This document shows positions 18,143 through 27,325 of a stretch of DNA of 64,000 nucleotides, one piece after another. The notes beneath the pieces are model-generated. The model was not told where the DNA came from and ran no database searches. It saw only the letters and a list, made by a program, of their open reading frames with translations. This stretch comes from Streptococcus sp. 1643 (GTDB taxonomy: Bacteria > Bacillota > Bacilli > Lactobacillales > Streptococcaceae), in the NCBI RefSeq assembly GCF_006228325.1, contig NZ_CP040231.1:1499001-1563000 (forward strand). Reading direction: 5' to 3'. Position numbers and translations under genes: made by a program. Numbering within the stretch: the first letter of the stretch is position 1; every line of letters starts with the position of its first letter.

Positions 18143-19510
18143 CTATTCTTTTTCTTGGTATTTTGGCAAGAAAGTTTCCATCAAGAAGGAAGTATCGTAA
18201 TCACCAGCGATAACTCGGCGGTCTGAAATCAGATCCAACTGGAAGTCTGCATTGGTTTGCACTCCTTCAATATCAAGTTCATAAAGTGCCCGTTGCATCT
18301 TCATAAGAGCATCAAAACGATTCTCCCCATGAACAATGATTTTGGCAATCATACTATCATAGTAAGGGGGAATGGTATAACCTGGATAAACTGCTGAGTC
18401 CACGCGCAAGCCAACTCCACCACTTGGTAGATAGAGATTGGTAATTTTACCTGGGCTTGGAGCAAAGTTAAATGCTGGATTTTCTGCATTGATCCGGCAC
18501 TCGATAGCATGACCTCGTAGGACAATATCTTCTTGTTTGAAAGGTAAAGGTTGCCCGGCAGCAATGCGAATCTGCTCTTTCACGATATCGACACCTGAAA
18601 CAAACTCTGTGACTGGGTGTTCAACTTGCACACGAGTATTCATTTCCATGAAGTAGAAATTGCCACTCGCTTCATCGAGAAGAAATTCAATCGTCCCTGC
18701 ATTTTCATAGCCAACAGACTCTGCTGCACGAACGGCTGCAGCACCAATTTCATGACGAAGGGTTTTGCCAATCGCAATGGACGGACTTTCTTCTAAGACC
18801 TTTTGGTTATTCCGTTGGAGTGAACAGTCCCGTTCACCAAGATGGACAACATGACCCTCTTGGTCCGCAAGGATCTGAACCTCAATATGGCGAGCTGGAT
18901 AGATCACACGCTCAAGATACATAGCGCCATTTCCAAAATTGGCCTTGGCTTCACTGGATGCTGTTTCAAAGGCTGCGACCAAGTCTTCTGCCTTTTCAAC
19001 CTTACGAATCCCTTTTCCACCACCACCTGCCGATGCCTTAAGCATGACTGGATAGCCAATTTTTTCTGCAACTGCAAGCGCCTCTTCAGCCGTGTGAACT
19101 TCACCATCAGATCCTGGGATAACTGGAACCCCAGCCTTGATCATTTGCTCACGCGCATTGATCTTATCTCCCATGGTATCCATCACAGCACCAGAAGGGC
19201 CGATGAACTTAATTCCCACTTCATCACACATCGTGGCAAACTTGGAGTTTTCGCTAAGAAATCCAAAACCTGGATGGATGGCTTCTGCTTCTGTCAAGAC
19301 TGCAGCAGACAAAATCGCATTGATATTGAGATAAGACTCTGTCGCCTTACCAGGTCCGATACAGATAGCTTCATCCGCTAGGAGTGTGTGAAGAGCTTCC
19401 TTATCAGCGGTTGAATAGACTGCTACGGTTGCAATGCCCAATTCACGCGCAGCTCGAATAATGCGAACCGCAATCTCACCACGGTTGGCAATCAAAATTT
19501 TACGAAACAT
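18143..19510 (-). CDS. accC: Acetyl-CoA carboxylase biotin carboxylase subunit
   Basis: 455 residues. Carboxylates the biotin on AccB with ATP and bicarbonate. N-terminal IANRGEIAVRIIRAARELG, ATP-grasp glycine loop KASAGGGGKGIRKV, and catalytic region FMEMNTRVQVEHPVTE. Full length. Eleven nt after fabZ within the fab operon. Confidence 0.98.
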   Translation of the reverse strand: MFRKILIANRGEIAVRIIRAARELGIATVAVYSTADKEALHTLLADEAICIGPGKATESYLNINAILSAAVLTEAEAIHPGFGFLSENSKFATMCDEVGIKFIGPSGAVMDTMGDKINAREQMIKAGVPVIPGSDGEVHTAEEALAVAEKIGYPVMLKASAGGGGKGIRKVEKAEDLVAAFETASSEAKANFGNGAMYLERVIYPARHIEVQILADQEGHVVHLGERDCSLQRNNQKVLEESPSIAIGKTLRHEIGAAAVRAAESVGYENAGTIEFLLDEASGNFYFMEMNTRVQVEHPVTEFVSGVDIVKEQIRIAAGQPLPFKQEDIVLRGHAIECRINAENPAFNFAPSPGKITNLYLPSGGVGLRVDSAVYPGYTIPPYYDSMIAKIIVHGENRFDALMKMQRALYELDIEGVQTNADFQLDLISDRRVIAGDYDTSFLMETFLPKYQEKE

Positions 19511-19521
19511 GGAGATCCTCC

Positions 19522-19944
19522 TTAGTTTCCAATTGCAAAGGTAAGAGTACCACTCGCTGCAAGCTTACCATCTACTTCAGCCTTTGCTTCAACCACAGCA
19601 ATCGTACCACGACGTTTAACAAAAGTAGCCGTCATGACTAATTGGTCACCTGGTACAACTTGCTTCTTGAACTTAACCTTATCCATGCCAGCATAGAAGA
19701 CCAGCTTTCCTTTGTTTTCAGGCTTAGACAATTCCAAGACACCAGCAGTCTGAGCCAAGGCCTCCATGATAAGAACACCTGGCATGACTGGGTATTGTGG
19801 AAAATGACCATTGAAGAAAGGTTCGTTGATGGTCACATTTTTAATGGCAACAATGGTATCCTCGCTCACTTCCAAGACACGATCCACTAGGAGCATGGGG
19901 TAGCGATGGGGTAGAGCTTCTTTGATTCCTTGAATATCGATCAT
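19522..19944 (-). CDS. fabZ: 3-hydroxyacyl-ACP dehydratase FabZ
   Basis: 140 residues, single hot-dog fold. Dehydrates 3-hydroxyacyl-ACP to trans-2-enoyl-ACP in each elongation round. [13 protein letters not shown] and catalytic [21 protein letters not shown] (His and Glu) are intact. Streptococci lack FabA; unsaturation is made after FabZ by FabM, encoded at the start of this cluster. Overlaps accB by 4 nt. Confidence 0.97.
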   Translation of the reverse strand: MIDIQGIKEALPHRYPMLLVDRVLEVSEDTIVAIKNVTINEPFFNGHFPQYPVMPGVLIMEALAQTAGVLELSKPENKGKLVFYAGMDKVKFKKQVVPGDQLVMTATFVKRRGTIAVVEAKAEVDGKLAASGTLTFAIGN

Positions 19945-20429
19945 TTGATGCGTACCAATCCTTTACCGAACTCAACCATTTCTTCATTTGAAACGAGAAT
20001 TTCTGTCACCACACCATCCTTAGGTGCAGGGATTTCATTCATGACTTTCATGGCTTCGATGATCACCAAAGTCTGACCTTTTTTAACACTGTCTCCGACT
20101 GTGACAAAGGCAGGTTTATCTGGTCCAGCAGCCAAGTAAGCCACCCCTACAAGTGGACTCTCAACGACATCACCCTCTGGAGCAACCGTCGTTTCAGCTG
20201 GTGCTGGAGCTTCTTCCACTGCACTCTCTACTGGAGTTGAAGGGGCAGAAACTACTGGATTTGCAGCTACTGTAGTTGGCACTGGAGCAACTTGAGCTGG
20301 TGCTTCAGAAGCCATTCTTGCTTCATTCTTACTAAACTGCAATTCATCCGTTCCATTTTTATAAGAAAATTCTCTCAAACTTGATTGGTCAAATTGCGCC
20401 ATCAAGTCCTTGATCTCATTTAAATTCAT
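19941..20429 (-). CDS. accB: Biotin carboxyl carrier protein of acetyl-CoA carboxylase
   Basis: 162 residues. N-terminal helix ([19 protein letters not shown]), an Ala/Pro/Val-rich hinge (about residues 40-85), and a C-terminal biotinyl domain with [11 protein letters not shown], whose Lys is biotinylated. It follows fabF after 2 nt and overlaps fabZ by 4 nt. Confidence 0.97.
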   Translation of the reverse strand: MNLNEIKDLMAQFDQSSLREFSYKNGTDELQFSKNEARMASEAPAQVAPVPTTVAANPVVSAPSTPVESAVEEAPAPAETTVAPEGDVVESPLVGVAYLAAGPDKPAFVTVGDSVKKGQTLVIIEAMKVMNEIPAPKDGVVTEILVSNEEMVEFGKGLVRIK

Positions 20430-20431
20430 AA

Positions 20432-21667
20432 TTATTTATTCTCCCAACGTTTGAAAGCAAGAACCGCATTGTGTCCACCAAAACCAAAAGTGTTTGAAAT
20501 AGCATAAGGGATTTCTTGCTCCAAGCCTTGTCCATAAACGACATTCGCTTCGATATAGTCTGATAACTCGCTTGTTCCAGCTGTCATTGGTACATAGTTA
20601 TGACGCATGGCTTCAATTGTAGCGATGGCTTCTACTGCCCCTGCAGCACCAAGCAAGTGTCCTGTAAAGGACTTGGTTGAAGATACAGGTACTTCTTTAC
20701 CAAGGACAGCTACGATCGCACCACTTTCTCCTTTTTCATTAGCAGGAGTTGAAGTTCCGTGGGCGTTGACGTAAGCCACTTGCTCTGGAGAAATTTCTGC
20801 TTCTTCCAAAGCCAACTTCATAGCCTTAATCGCACCTTGACCTTCTGGATGAGGTGAAGTCATATGGTAAGCATCACAGGTATTACCATAGCCAACTACT
20901 TCAGCCAAGATAGTTGCGCCACGTTTTTCAGCATGTTCAAGGCTTTCAAGAACCAACATCCCTGAACCTTCTCCCATCACAAATCCGTTACGATCTTTGT
21001 CAAATGGGATAGAAGCACGAGTTGGATCCTCTGTAGTTGATAGGGCGGTCAACGCTTGGAAACCAGCGATAGCAAAAGGAGTGATAGATGATTCTGATCC
21101 ACCAACTAACATGACATCTTGGAAACCAAACTTGATAGAACGGAAGGCATCCCCAATGGCATCGTTTGATGAGGCACAGGCTGTATTGATTGATTTACAG
21201 ATACCGTTTGCTCCGAAACGCATGGCAACATTTCCTGAAGCCATATTTGGCAAGGCTTTTGGAAGTGTCATTGGTTTAACGCGTTTTGGACCTTTTTCAT
21301 GAAGGCGGATAACCTGATCTTCGATTTCTTTAATTCCCCCGATACCTGAAGCAACGATGACACCAAAGCGATCTTTATCGATTGCTTCTACATCAAGATT
21401 TGCATTTGTCACCGCTTCTTGAGCTGCATACAAGGCATACAAAGAATAGTTGTCAAAACGGTTGGTATCTTTTTTAACAAAGTATTTATCAAATGGGAAA
21501 TCTTGGACTTCTGCCGCATTGTGCACAGCAAATTCGCTGTGGTCAAACTTAGTGATTTCTCCAATTCCAATTTTTCCAGTTTGCAAACTGTTCCAAAATT
21601 CTTCTGGAGTATTTCCGATAGGAGAGGTCAATCCGTAACCTGTTACTACAACTCGATTTAGTTTCAT
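20432..21667 (-). CDS. fabF: 3-oxoacyl-ACP synthase II
   Basis: 411 residues. Elongating condensing enzyme of type II fatty-acid synthesis. Cys-His-His triad: NTACASSNDAIG (Cys), VNAHGTSTPANEKGE (His) and STKSFTGHLLGAAGAVEA (Lys, His). Full length. In the FabK/FabM pathway FabF also decides how much unsaturated intermediate is elongated. Confidence 0.98.
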   Translation of the reverse strand: MKLNRVVVTGYGLTSPIGNTPEEFWNSLQTGKIGIGEITKFDHSEFAVHNAAEVQDFPFDKYFVKKDTNRFDNYSLYALYAAQEAVTNANLDVEAIDKDRFGVIVASGIGGIKEIEDQVIRLHEKGPKRVKPMTLPKALPNMASGNVAMRFGANGICKSINTACASSNDAIGDAFRSIKFGFQDVMLVGGSESSITPFAIAGFQALTALSTTEDPTRASIPFDKDRNGFVMGEGSGMLVLESLEHAEKRGATILAEVVGYGNTCDAYHMTSPHPEGQGAIKAMKLALEEAEISPEQVAYVNAHGTSTPANEKGESGAIVAVLGKEVPVSSTKSFTGHLLGAAGAVEAIATIEAMRHNYVPMTAGTSELSDYIEANVVYGQGLEQEIPYAISNTFGFGGHNAVLAFKRWENK

Positions 21668-21695
21668 CTGTCTTACCTATATCTTTCCTTATTTT

Positions 21696-22427
21696 TTACA
21701 TGCTAAGTCCGCCATCAACAGCGAGAACTTGTCCAGTCAAATAATCCTGTCCAGCCAGGAACACTGTAGCATCTGCGATATGTTCTGCTTGACCGAACTG
21801 TTTCATTGGGATTTGTGCCAATGTCGCTTCCTTGACCTTATCAGACAAAACAGCTGTCATATCTGACTCGATCATTCCTGGTGCAAGAGCATTTACGCGC
21901 ACATTACGATTGGCAACTTCACGTGCTACTGACTTGGTAAACCCAATCAAACCCGCTTTAGAAGCCGCATAGTTGGCTTGTCCGATATTTCCCATCAAAC
22001 CGACCACACTCGACATGTTGATGATCGCACCTTCACGTGCCTTGATCATCTGTTTCAAGACTGCTTGCGTCATGTTGAAAGCACCTGTCAAGTTGATCTT
22101 AATCACTTTTTCAAAGTCTTCTTCAGTCATCTTGAGCATAAGCGTATCTTGAGTGATCCCAGCATTGTTGACCAAGACATCAACAGAACCGAGTTCTGCA
22201 ATCGCTTGATCTACCATACGCTTGGCATCTGCAAAGTCTGAAACATCACCTGAAATCGGTACTACTTTGACGCCGTAGTTTGAAAACTCAGCCAGCAATT
22301 CTTCTGAGATTGCTCCACGACTATTCAAAACTACATTAGCGCCTAGTTGAGCAAATTTGTGAGCAATGGCAAGTCCGATACCACGACTTGAACCTGTTAC
22401 AAAGACATTTTTGTTTGTAAGTTGCAT
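21696..22427 (-). CDS. fabG: 3-oxoacyl-ACP reductase
   Basis: 243 residues, classical short-chain dehydrogenase. NADPH loop TGSSRGIGLAIA, NNAG motif, catalytic Ser (NMSSVVGLMGN) and YAASKAG (Tyr, Lys). Reduces 3-oxoacyl-ACP after FabF/FabH. 45 nt after fabD and 28 nt before fabF. Confidence 0.97.
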   Translation of the reverse strand: MQLTNKNVFVTGSSRGIGLAIAHKFAQLGANVVLNSRGAISEELLAEFSNYGVKVVPISGDVSDFADAKRMVDQAIAELGSVDVLVNNAGITQDTLMLKMTEEDFEKVIKINLTGAFNMTQAVLKQMIKAREGAIINMSSVVGLMGNIGQANYAASKAGLIGFTKSVAREVANRNVRVNALAPGMIESDMTAVLSDKVKEATLAQIPMKQFGQAEHIADATVFLAGQDYLTGQVLAVDGGLSM

Positions 22428-22472
22428 TCTATTTCTCCTGTTTCCTGTTGTATTTTGTGGGAGAAGGGATCA

Positions 22473-23393
22473 TTAGTTTCCTAACAAAGCATCCAAGCTT
22501 GCTTGGTCTTCAACGTTAGCTAGCTGAGCTGTTTTATCGATTTTTTTGACAAAGCATGATAGGACCTTACCCGGACCAATTTCAATAAAGTGGGTTACCC
22601 CAGCATCCTGCATCACAGCAATACTTTCATAAAAACGAACAGGTTCTTTGACCTGACGCGTCAAAAGCTCTTGGATTCGATCTTTTTCCATAACAGCAGC
22701 TTCCGTATTGCCGACTAGTGGGCAAGTAAAGTCAGAGAAATTCACTCCTTCAAGAGCTCCAGCTAGTTGCTGACTGGCTGGCTCAAGAAGAGCTGTATGG
22801 AAAGGACCAGATACATTTAAAGGAATCAGTCGTTTTGCTCCTGCTTCCTGCAAGAGTTCAACTGCGCGATCAACCGCAGCCACCTCACCACCGATAACGA
22901 TTTGGCTTGGGGTGTTGTAGTTAGCTGGAGTCACTACTCCAACTTTAGAGGCTGTTTCACAAGCTTCCTCAATCACTTCAACTGGAGTATTAAGGACGGC
23001 AACCATCTTTCCAGAGCCTGCAGGCGCCGCCTCTTCCATATAAGCACCACGCTTAGCAACCAAGGCAACTGCCTCTTCGAAGTCCAAGGCACCACTTGCT
23101 ACAAGAGCAGAATATTCCCCAAGAGACAATCCTGCTACCATATCCGGCTGGTAACCCTTTTCTTTCAATAGTCGGTAGATAGAAACCGAAGTCGCTAAAA
23201 TAGCTGGCTGCGTATAACGAGTCTGGTTTATCTTGGCTTCTTCCTTATCAATCAAGTCACGTAGGTCATAACCCAAAACCTGACTGGCTTGATCAATGGT
23301 TTCCTTGACGATAGGGTAGCGATCATAGAGATCACGCCCCATTCCTAGATACTGAGCACCTTGACCTGCAAATAGAAAGGCTGTTTTAGTCAT
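22473..23393 (-). CDS. fabD: Malonyl-CoA:ACP acyltransferase
   Basis: 306 residues. Transfers malonyl from CoA to ACP. FAGQGAQYLGMGRDLY at the N-terminus, nucleophile in GLSLGEYSALVASG, catalytic His in NVSGPFHTALLEPA. Overlaps the end of fabK by 8 nt. Confidence 0.97.
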   Translation of the reverse strand: MTKTAFLFAGQGAQYLGMGRDLYDRYPIVKETIDQASQVLGYDLRDLIDKEEAKINQTRYTQPAILATSVSIYRLLKEKGYQPDMVAGLSLGEYSALVASGALDFEEAVALVAKRGAYMEEAAPAGSGKMVAVLNTPVEVIEEACETASKVGVVTPANYNTPSQIVIGGEVAAVDRAVELLQEAGAKRLIPLNVSGPFHTALLEPASQQLAGALEGVNFSDFTCPLVGNTEAAVMEKDRIQELLTRQVKEPVRFYESIAVMQDAGVTHFIEIGPGKVLSCFVKKIDKTAQLANVEDQASLDALLGN

Positions 23394-24360
23394 TTCTTAC
23401 AACTCCTGCCCAACGAGAGGCTTCTTCTTGAATTTTTTTGGCTGCACCATAGTATAGATCTTTTAGGATTTCTTCGACAGTTTCCTCTTTAGAAACCAAA
23501 CCAGCGATCTGACCTGCCATGACGGATCCACCTTCTACATCTCCATGAACAACGGCTTTAGCAAGAGCACCAGCTCCCATTTGCTCAAAGATTTCTAAAT
23601 CTGGATCTTCTTGTTTAAAGGCATCCTTTTCAGCCTGTTCAAAGTCACGTGTCAACTGATTTTTAATGGCGCGAACAGCATGTCCAAAATGTTGAGCTGA
23701 AATAGTCGTATCGATATCACGCGCTTTTAAGATTTTTTCCTTGTATTTTGGATGGGCGTTAGATTCCTTGGCTACTACAAAACGCGTACCAACTTGAACA
23801 GCCTCTGCACCAAGCATAAATCCTGCAGCGACACCTTCACCGTCGGCAATTCCTCCAGCTGCGATAACCGGAATTGAAACGGCTGCAGCAACTTGGCGAA
23901 CCAAGGTCATGGTTGTTAATTTACCAATATGTCCACCGGCTTCCATTCCCTCTGCAATAACTGCATCTGCACCAATTTTTTCCATGCGTTTTGCCAAAGC
24001 AACACTTGGAACAACAGGAATAACTGTAATTCCTGCATCATGGAAACGAGTCATGTATTTACTTGGATTTCCTGCACCAGTTGTAACCACCTTGACCCCC
24101 TCTTCAATCACGAGATCAACGATGTCTTCTACAAAAGGTGACAAGAGCATGATGTTAACACCAAAAGGTTTGTCCGTAAGTGATTTGATTTTATCGATAT
24201 TAGCCTTTACGACCTCTTTAGGTGCATTCCCACCACCAATGATCCCTAGACCACCAGCTTTTGATACTGCACCAGCCAAGTCACCATCTGCAACCCAGGC
24301 CATTCCTCCTTGAAAAATAGGATAATCAATGTTCAATAATTCTGTAATACGTGTTTTCAT
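23386..24360 (-). CDS. fabK: Enoyl-ACP reductase II (FMN-dependent)
   Basis: 324 residues, TIM-barrel flavoprotein of the nitronate-monooxygenase fold. Last reduction in each elongation round, replacing FabI in streptococci, which makes them insensitive to triclosan-type inhibitors at this step. FQGGMAWVADGDLAGAVSKA, GGLGIIGGGNA and AAGGIADGEGVAAGFMLGAE form the FMN and substrate sites. A FabT-like palindrome and a hairpin lie in the 117 nt between acpP and fabK. Confidence 0.97.
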   Translation of the reverse strand: MKTRITELLNIDYPIFQGGMAWVADGDLAGAVSKAGGLGIIGGGNAPKEVVKANIDKIKSLTDKPFGVNIMLLSPFVEDIVDLVIEEGVKVVTTGAGNPSKYMTRFHDAGITVIPVVPSVALAKRMEKIGADAVIAEGMEAGGHIGKLTTMTLVRQVAAAVSIPVIAAGGIADGEGVAAGFMLGAEAVQVGTRFVVAKESNAHPKYKEKILKARDIDTTISAQHFGHAVRAIKNQLTRDFEQAEKDAFKQEDPDLEIFEQMGAGALAKAVVHGDVEGGSVMAGQIAGLVSKEETVEEILKDLYYGAAKKIQEEASRWAGVVRND

Positions 24361-24408
24361 AGTGCCTCCATCATTCTTTGCTTACGTAATAGTTCGATGA
24401 GTTTATCA

Positions 24409-24421
24409 TTTGAGTTTCAAA
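24409..24421 (-). promoter_or_regulatory. Candidate FabT operator upstream of fabK
   Basis: Perfect palindrome TTTGA-GTT-TCAAA, 49 nt before the fabK start. It resembles the TTTGA/TCAAA palindromes bound by FabT. Confidence 0.6.
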
Positions 24422-24439
24422 CTATTACCTAAACAAGAG

Positions 24440-24460
24440 GGAGTGGGTTTCCCCAACTCC
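24440..24460 (-). terminator. Weak hairpin between acpP and fabK
   Basis: Arms GGAGTTGGG / CCCACTCC with GAAA loop, then CTCTTGTTT on the minus strand. The poor T tract suggests partial termination or an mRNA-stability element after acpP. Confidence 0.5.
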
Positions 24461-24477
24461 TTCTAGTAATATGTTAA

Positions 24478-24702
24478 TTATTTTGTTTGCTCTTCAACGT
24501 AGGCAACCAAGTCACCAACTGTTTTCAAATTATCTTCTGCTTCGATTTGGATATCGAAAGCATCTTCGATTTCAGAGATTACTTGGAACAAGTCCAATGA
24601 ATCTGCATCCAAATCATCAAAAGTTGATTCAAGTGTTACTTCTGATGCGTCTTTCCCAAGTTCTTCAACGATAATTTCTTGTACTTTTTCAAATACTGCC
24701 AT
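24478..24702 (-). CDS. acpP: Acyl carrier protein
   Basis: 74 residues, acidic, carrying the growing acyl chain on phosphopantetheine at the Ser of [18 protein letters not shown]. In the fab cluster between fabH and fabK. A hairpin right after it could raise its transcript level relative to the downstream genes. Confidence 0.97.
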   Translation of the reverse strand: MAVFEKVQEIIVEELGKDASEVTLESTFDDLDADSLDLFQVISEIEDAFDIQIEAEDNLKTVGDLVAYVEEQTK

Positions 24703-24759
24703 GATAGGACTCCTTTAAAATATAAAAAATTTATAACTATGTGTTAACCACATGATTAC

Positions 24760-25734
24760 CTAGATTGTAAGAATGAGTGTGCCCCATGTCAAACCTCCAC
24801 CGAAGCCTGATAGGAGAATCGTCTGGCTACCATCTAAACGAATCATACCATTCTCCACACACTCTGAGAGCAAAATCGGGATACTTGCTGCACTGGTATT
24901 TCCATACTCCATCATATTGGCAGGAAGTTTGTCTCGGTCTACGCCGATTTTCTTTGCCATCTTATCCAAAATGCGGATATTTGCCTGATGAAGCAGGAGA
25001 TAATCCAATTCCGATGCTGCGATTGGACCATTTTCAATGGTTTCTTTGATCGATCTAGCAACATCACGATTTGCAAAATCAAAAACTGCTCGTCCATCCA
25101 TTTTCAAAAAAGCAGGAACTGCTTCTTGATCTGAGAAAGGAGAAGCCAAAGCCGTTTGACCATAGGTCAAACACTCGCTCCGAGAGCCATCTGTATAGAG
25201 ACTTTCCACAAGGAAGTGACGTGTTTCGCTCGCTTCCAAGAGAACCCCTCCAGCACCATCCCCAAAGAGAACAGCTGTCGAACGATCTGACCAATCAACT
25301 GCCTTGGATAAGGTTTCAGCCCCGATAACAATCCCTTTTTTGAACTGTCCAGAACTTAAAAACTTTTCTGCAGTTGAGAGAGCGAATACAAAGCCACTAC
25401 AAGCTGCTGTCAGATCAAAGGCGAAAGCTCTATGCGCTCCGATATTTGCCTGAACTCGAGCTGCCGTGGAAGGCATCATCGAGTCTGGAGTAATCGTCGC
25501 TACAATGATAAAATCAATCTGATCCGCTGTTAAGTTCCCTTTAGCCAACAAGCTCTTAGCTACTTCTGTCGCCAAATCACTTGTAGACTCTGTTTTTGAG
25601 ATATGTCTCTGTTTAATTCCTGTCCGACTTGAAATCCACTCATCGCTTGTGTCCATGATTTGGGCTAAGTCATGATTAGTGACCACTTGCTCTGGAACAT
25701 AATGAGCAACCTGGCTTATTTTTGCAAAAGCCAT
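24760..25734 (-). CDS. fabH: 3-oxoacyl-ACP synthase III
   Basis: 324 residues. Starts chains by condensing acyl-CoA with malonyl-ACP. Catalytic Cys in [14 protein letters not shown], His in LLHQANIRI and Asn in [11 protein letters not shown]. Its start overlaps the fabT stop by one base (TAATG), so the repressor and first synthase are translated together. Confidence 0.98.
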   Translation of the reverse strand: MAFAKISQVAHYVPEQVVTNHDLAQIMDTSDEWISSRTGIKQRHISKTESTSDLATEVAKSLLAKGNLTADQIDFIIVATITPDSMMPSTAARVQANIGAHRAFAFDLTAACSGFVFALSTAEKFLSSGQFKKGIVIGAETLSKAVDWSDRSTAVLFGDGAGGVLLEASETRHFLVESLYTDGSRSECLTYGQTALASPFSDQEAVPAFLKMDGRAVFDFANRDVARSIKETIENGPIAASELDYLLLHQANIRILDKMAKKIGVDRDKLPANMMEYGNTSAASIPILLSECVENGMIRLDGSQTILLSGFGGGLTWGTLILTI

Positions 25735-26168
25735 TATTTCAAATCCTCCAAAAATTGATAAAGATTGATTAATCCTCTACCCATAACTTCTATTTCCTCA
25801 GGACTCATGCCATCGATGATTTTTTCGACCATTGCCTTGTGAAAACGTCTATGAAGACGATGGACTAACCGACCTTTCTTTGTCAAATGCAGATACACTA
25901 CACGTCTATCCTGATCAGAACGAATACGCTCAATATAACCTTTTCTTTCCAGGTTATTCAAACTCGTCGTCACTGTCCCAAGAGTTACCATCAGTTCTTT
26001 TGAAACCTTACTTGGCGTTGCCTCCGGGAACTTCCCAATCACATCAATCGTGTGCATTTCTTTGATGGAGATGTCTTTGAATCGACTACCTCGTAAGCTA
26101 ACCTCCTCGATCACAAGGACGTTATTAAAAATAGATGTTAGATAATCATTTACTTGTTGGTAGTCCAA
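25734..26168 (-). CDS. fabT: MarR-family fatty-acid synthesis repressor FabT
   Basis: 144 residues, winged-helix MarR fold. DNA-reading region [24 protein letters not shown] and wing [18 protein letters not shown]. FabT binds DNA more tightly with long-chain acyl-ACP and represses the fab genes. The start is TTG at 26168, with GGGAGGG about 7 nt before it. Two FabT-like palindromic elements lie in its own promoter region, consistent with autorepression. Confidence 0.95.
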   Translation of the reverse strand: MDYQQVNDYLTSIFNNVLVIEEVSLRGSRFKDISIKEMHTIDVIGKFPEATPSKVSKELMVTLGTVTTSLNNLERKGYIERIRSDQDRRVVYLHLTKKGRLVHRLHRRFHKAMVEKIIDGMSPEEIEVMGRGLINLYQFLEDLK

Positions 26169-26199
26169 ATCGTTTCCCTCCCTCTAAAAAACTTTCACA

Positions 26200-26214
26200 A
26201 TCAAAGCATTTGAT
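26200..26214 (-). promoter_or_regulatory. Candidate FabT operator at fabT
   Basis: Perfect palindrome ATCAAA-TGC-TTTGAT read on the minus strand. It lies just downstream of the fabT -10 and 32 nt before the TTG start, well placed for autorepression. Confidence 0.6.
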
Positions 26215-26220
26215 AAAAGA

Positions 26221-26249
26221 AGTATATCAAACTTCAAAAAATTGTGCAA
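26221..26249 (-). promoter_or_regulatory. Promoter of fabT
   Basis: Minus strand: TTGCAC (26244-26249), 17 nt, TATACT (26221-26226). The spacer and -10 include AGTTTGATATAC, another FabT-like half-site. Confidence 0.75.
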
Positions 26250-26257
26250 GTATTTTT

Positions 26258-27043
26258 TTACATTCCTGTAAATTTTGGTCTTCTTCTTTCAGAATGTGCT
26301 CGAACCCCTTCTTTAAAGTCTTCAGTTAAAGATAACGATTCTTGTAATTCCAATTCTAATTCAGCATAATTCTGCCAATCCTTAAATTGACTTTCCCAAA
26401 CTAGCTTTTTAATCGCTGCGTATGAGTTTGCTGAACCTCTTCTTAATTTTTTCAGAACTTGTTCTCTTGTTTTTTCTAATTTGTCAACTTCACAAACACG
26501 GTATACCACGCCCCATTCTAGCGCTTTTTCAGCAGTTAAGGCTTCACCTGTCATAGCAAGTTGTGCAGCCCGTGTTACCCCGATGCTACGACTCAAGAGA
26601 TGAATCCCACCAGCGTCTGGCGCCAATCCAACTCCGACAAAGGCTTGGATAAATTTTGCCTTGTCAGTCGCTAGACAGAAATCGACTGCTACTGCCATAT
26701 TTGCTGCAGCACCAGCAACCGCTCCATCTACCTCCATCAAAACAGGTTTAGGAATTTGCTTGATTTTAAAAGAAATTGTATTGACTAATTCTGCAATCTT
26801 ATTCAAAGAAGGGATATCATCTTCGTCTACTGCGCGTTTCATCTCAACCAAGTCTCCTCCAACTGAAAAGACCTTTCCATTCGCATTAATCAAGATGAAC
26901 TGCACAGCTTGATCCTGCTCCGCTAGAGTCAAAGCTTCTAAAATTTCCTCACACATTGGGATATGAAAACCATTTGCCACTTCGGGACGATTCAAAGTAA
27001 TGATAGCCAGATCATCTACGATCTGATATAAGATATGATTCAT
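26258..27043 (-). CDS. fabM: trans-2,cis-3-decenoyl-ACP isomerase FabM (enoyl-CoA hydratase fold)
   Basis: 261 residues from the ATG at 27043 (AAGGAG upstream); a longer upstream reading is less likely. Crotonase fold with [33 protein letters not shown] and the oxyanion region [16 protein letters not shown]. FabM makes the cis double bond for unsaturated fatty acids in streptococci. First gene of the fab cluster, before fabT, the same position as pneumococcal fabM. 89 nt separate it from fabT, which has its own promoter. Confidence 0.93.
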   Translation of the reverse strand: MNHILYQIVDDLAIITLNRPEVANGFHIPMCEEILEALTLAEQDQAVQFILINANGKVFSVGGDLVEMKRAVDEDDIPSLNKIAELVNTISFKIKQIPKPVLMEVDGAVAGAAANMAVAVDFCLATDKAKFIQAFVGVGLAPDAGGIHLLSRSIGVTRAAQLAMTGEALTAEKALEWGVVYRVCEVDKLEKTREQVLKKLRRGSANSYAAIKKLVWESQFKDWQNYAELELELQESLSLTEDFKEGVRAHSERRRPKFTGM

Positions 27044-27090
27044 AGCTTCTCCTTTTCTTTTATAAGGCAATGAAATTGTTTTATCATCAA

Positions 27091-27119
27091 AGTATACCTT
27101 TTTTTGGATAAAGAGGCAA
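27091..27119 (-). promoter_or_regulatory. Promoter of fabM
   Basis: Minus strand: TTGCCT (27114-27119), 17 nt, TATACT (27091-27096), followed at once by TTTGATGATAAAA, a possible half FabT site. Confidence 0.72.
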
Positions 27120-27267
27120 GGAAAAACTAAAGGAAAGTGTCTCAGCTGATTATTTTCCCATCATTTATGAGTGTGAGTAAAATTTGACACTCTTACTTTT
27201 AAACTGTTATCGCTTTTCAGAATAAGTTAGTGTTTTCTTCTATTATAATAGGAAGTTATTTTCTTCA

Positions 27268-27296
27268 TTGAAAAATGCCCCTCTTTCTGCTATAAT
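27268..27296 (+). promoter_or_regulatory. Promoter of the aspartokinase gene
   Basis: TTGAAA (27268-27273), 17 nt, TATAAT (27291-27296), about 30 nt before the ATG. Confidence 0.85.
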
Positions 27297-27325
27297 CGTA
27301 TAAAATACTTACTTGAGGAGTCCTT

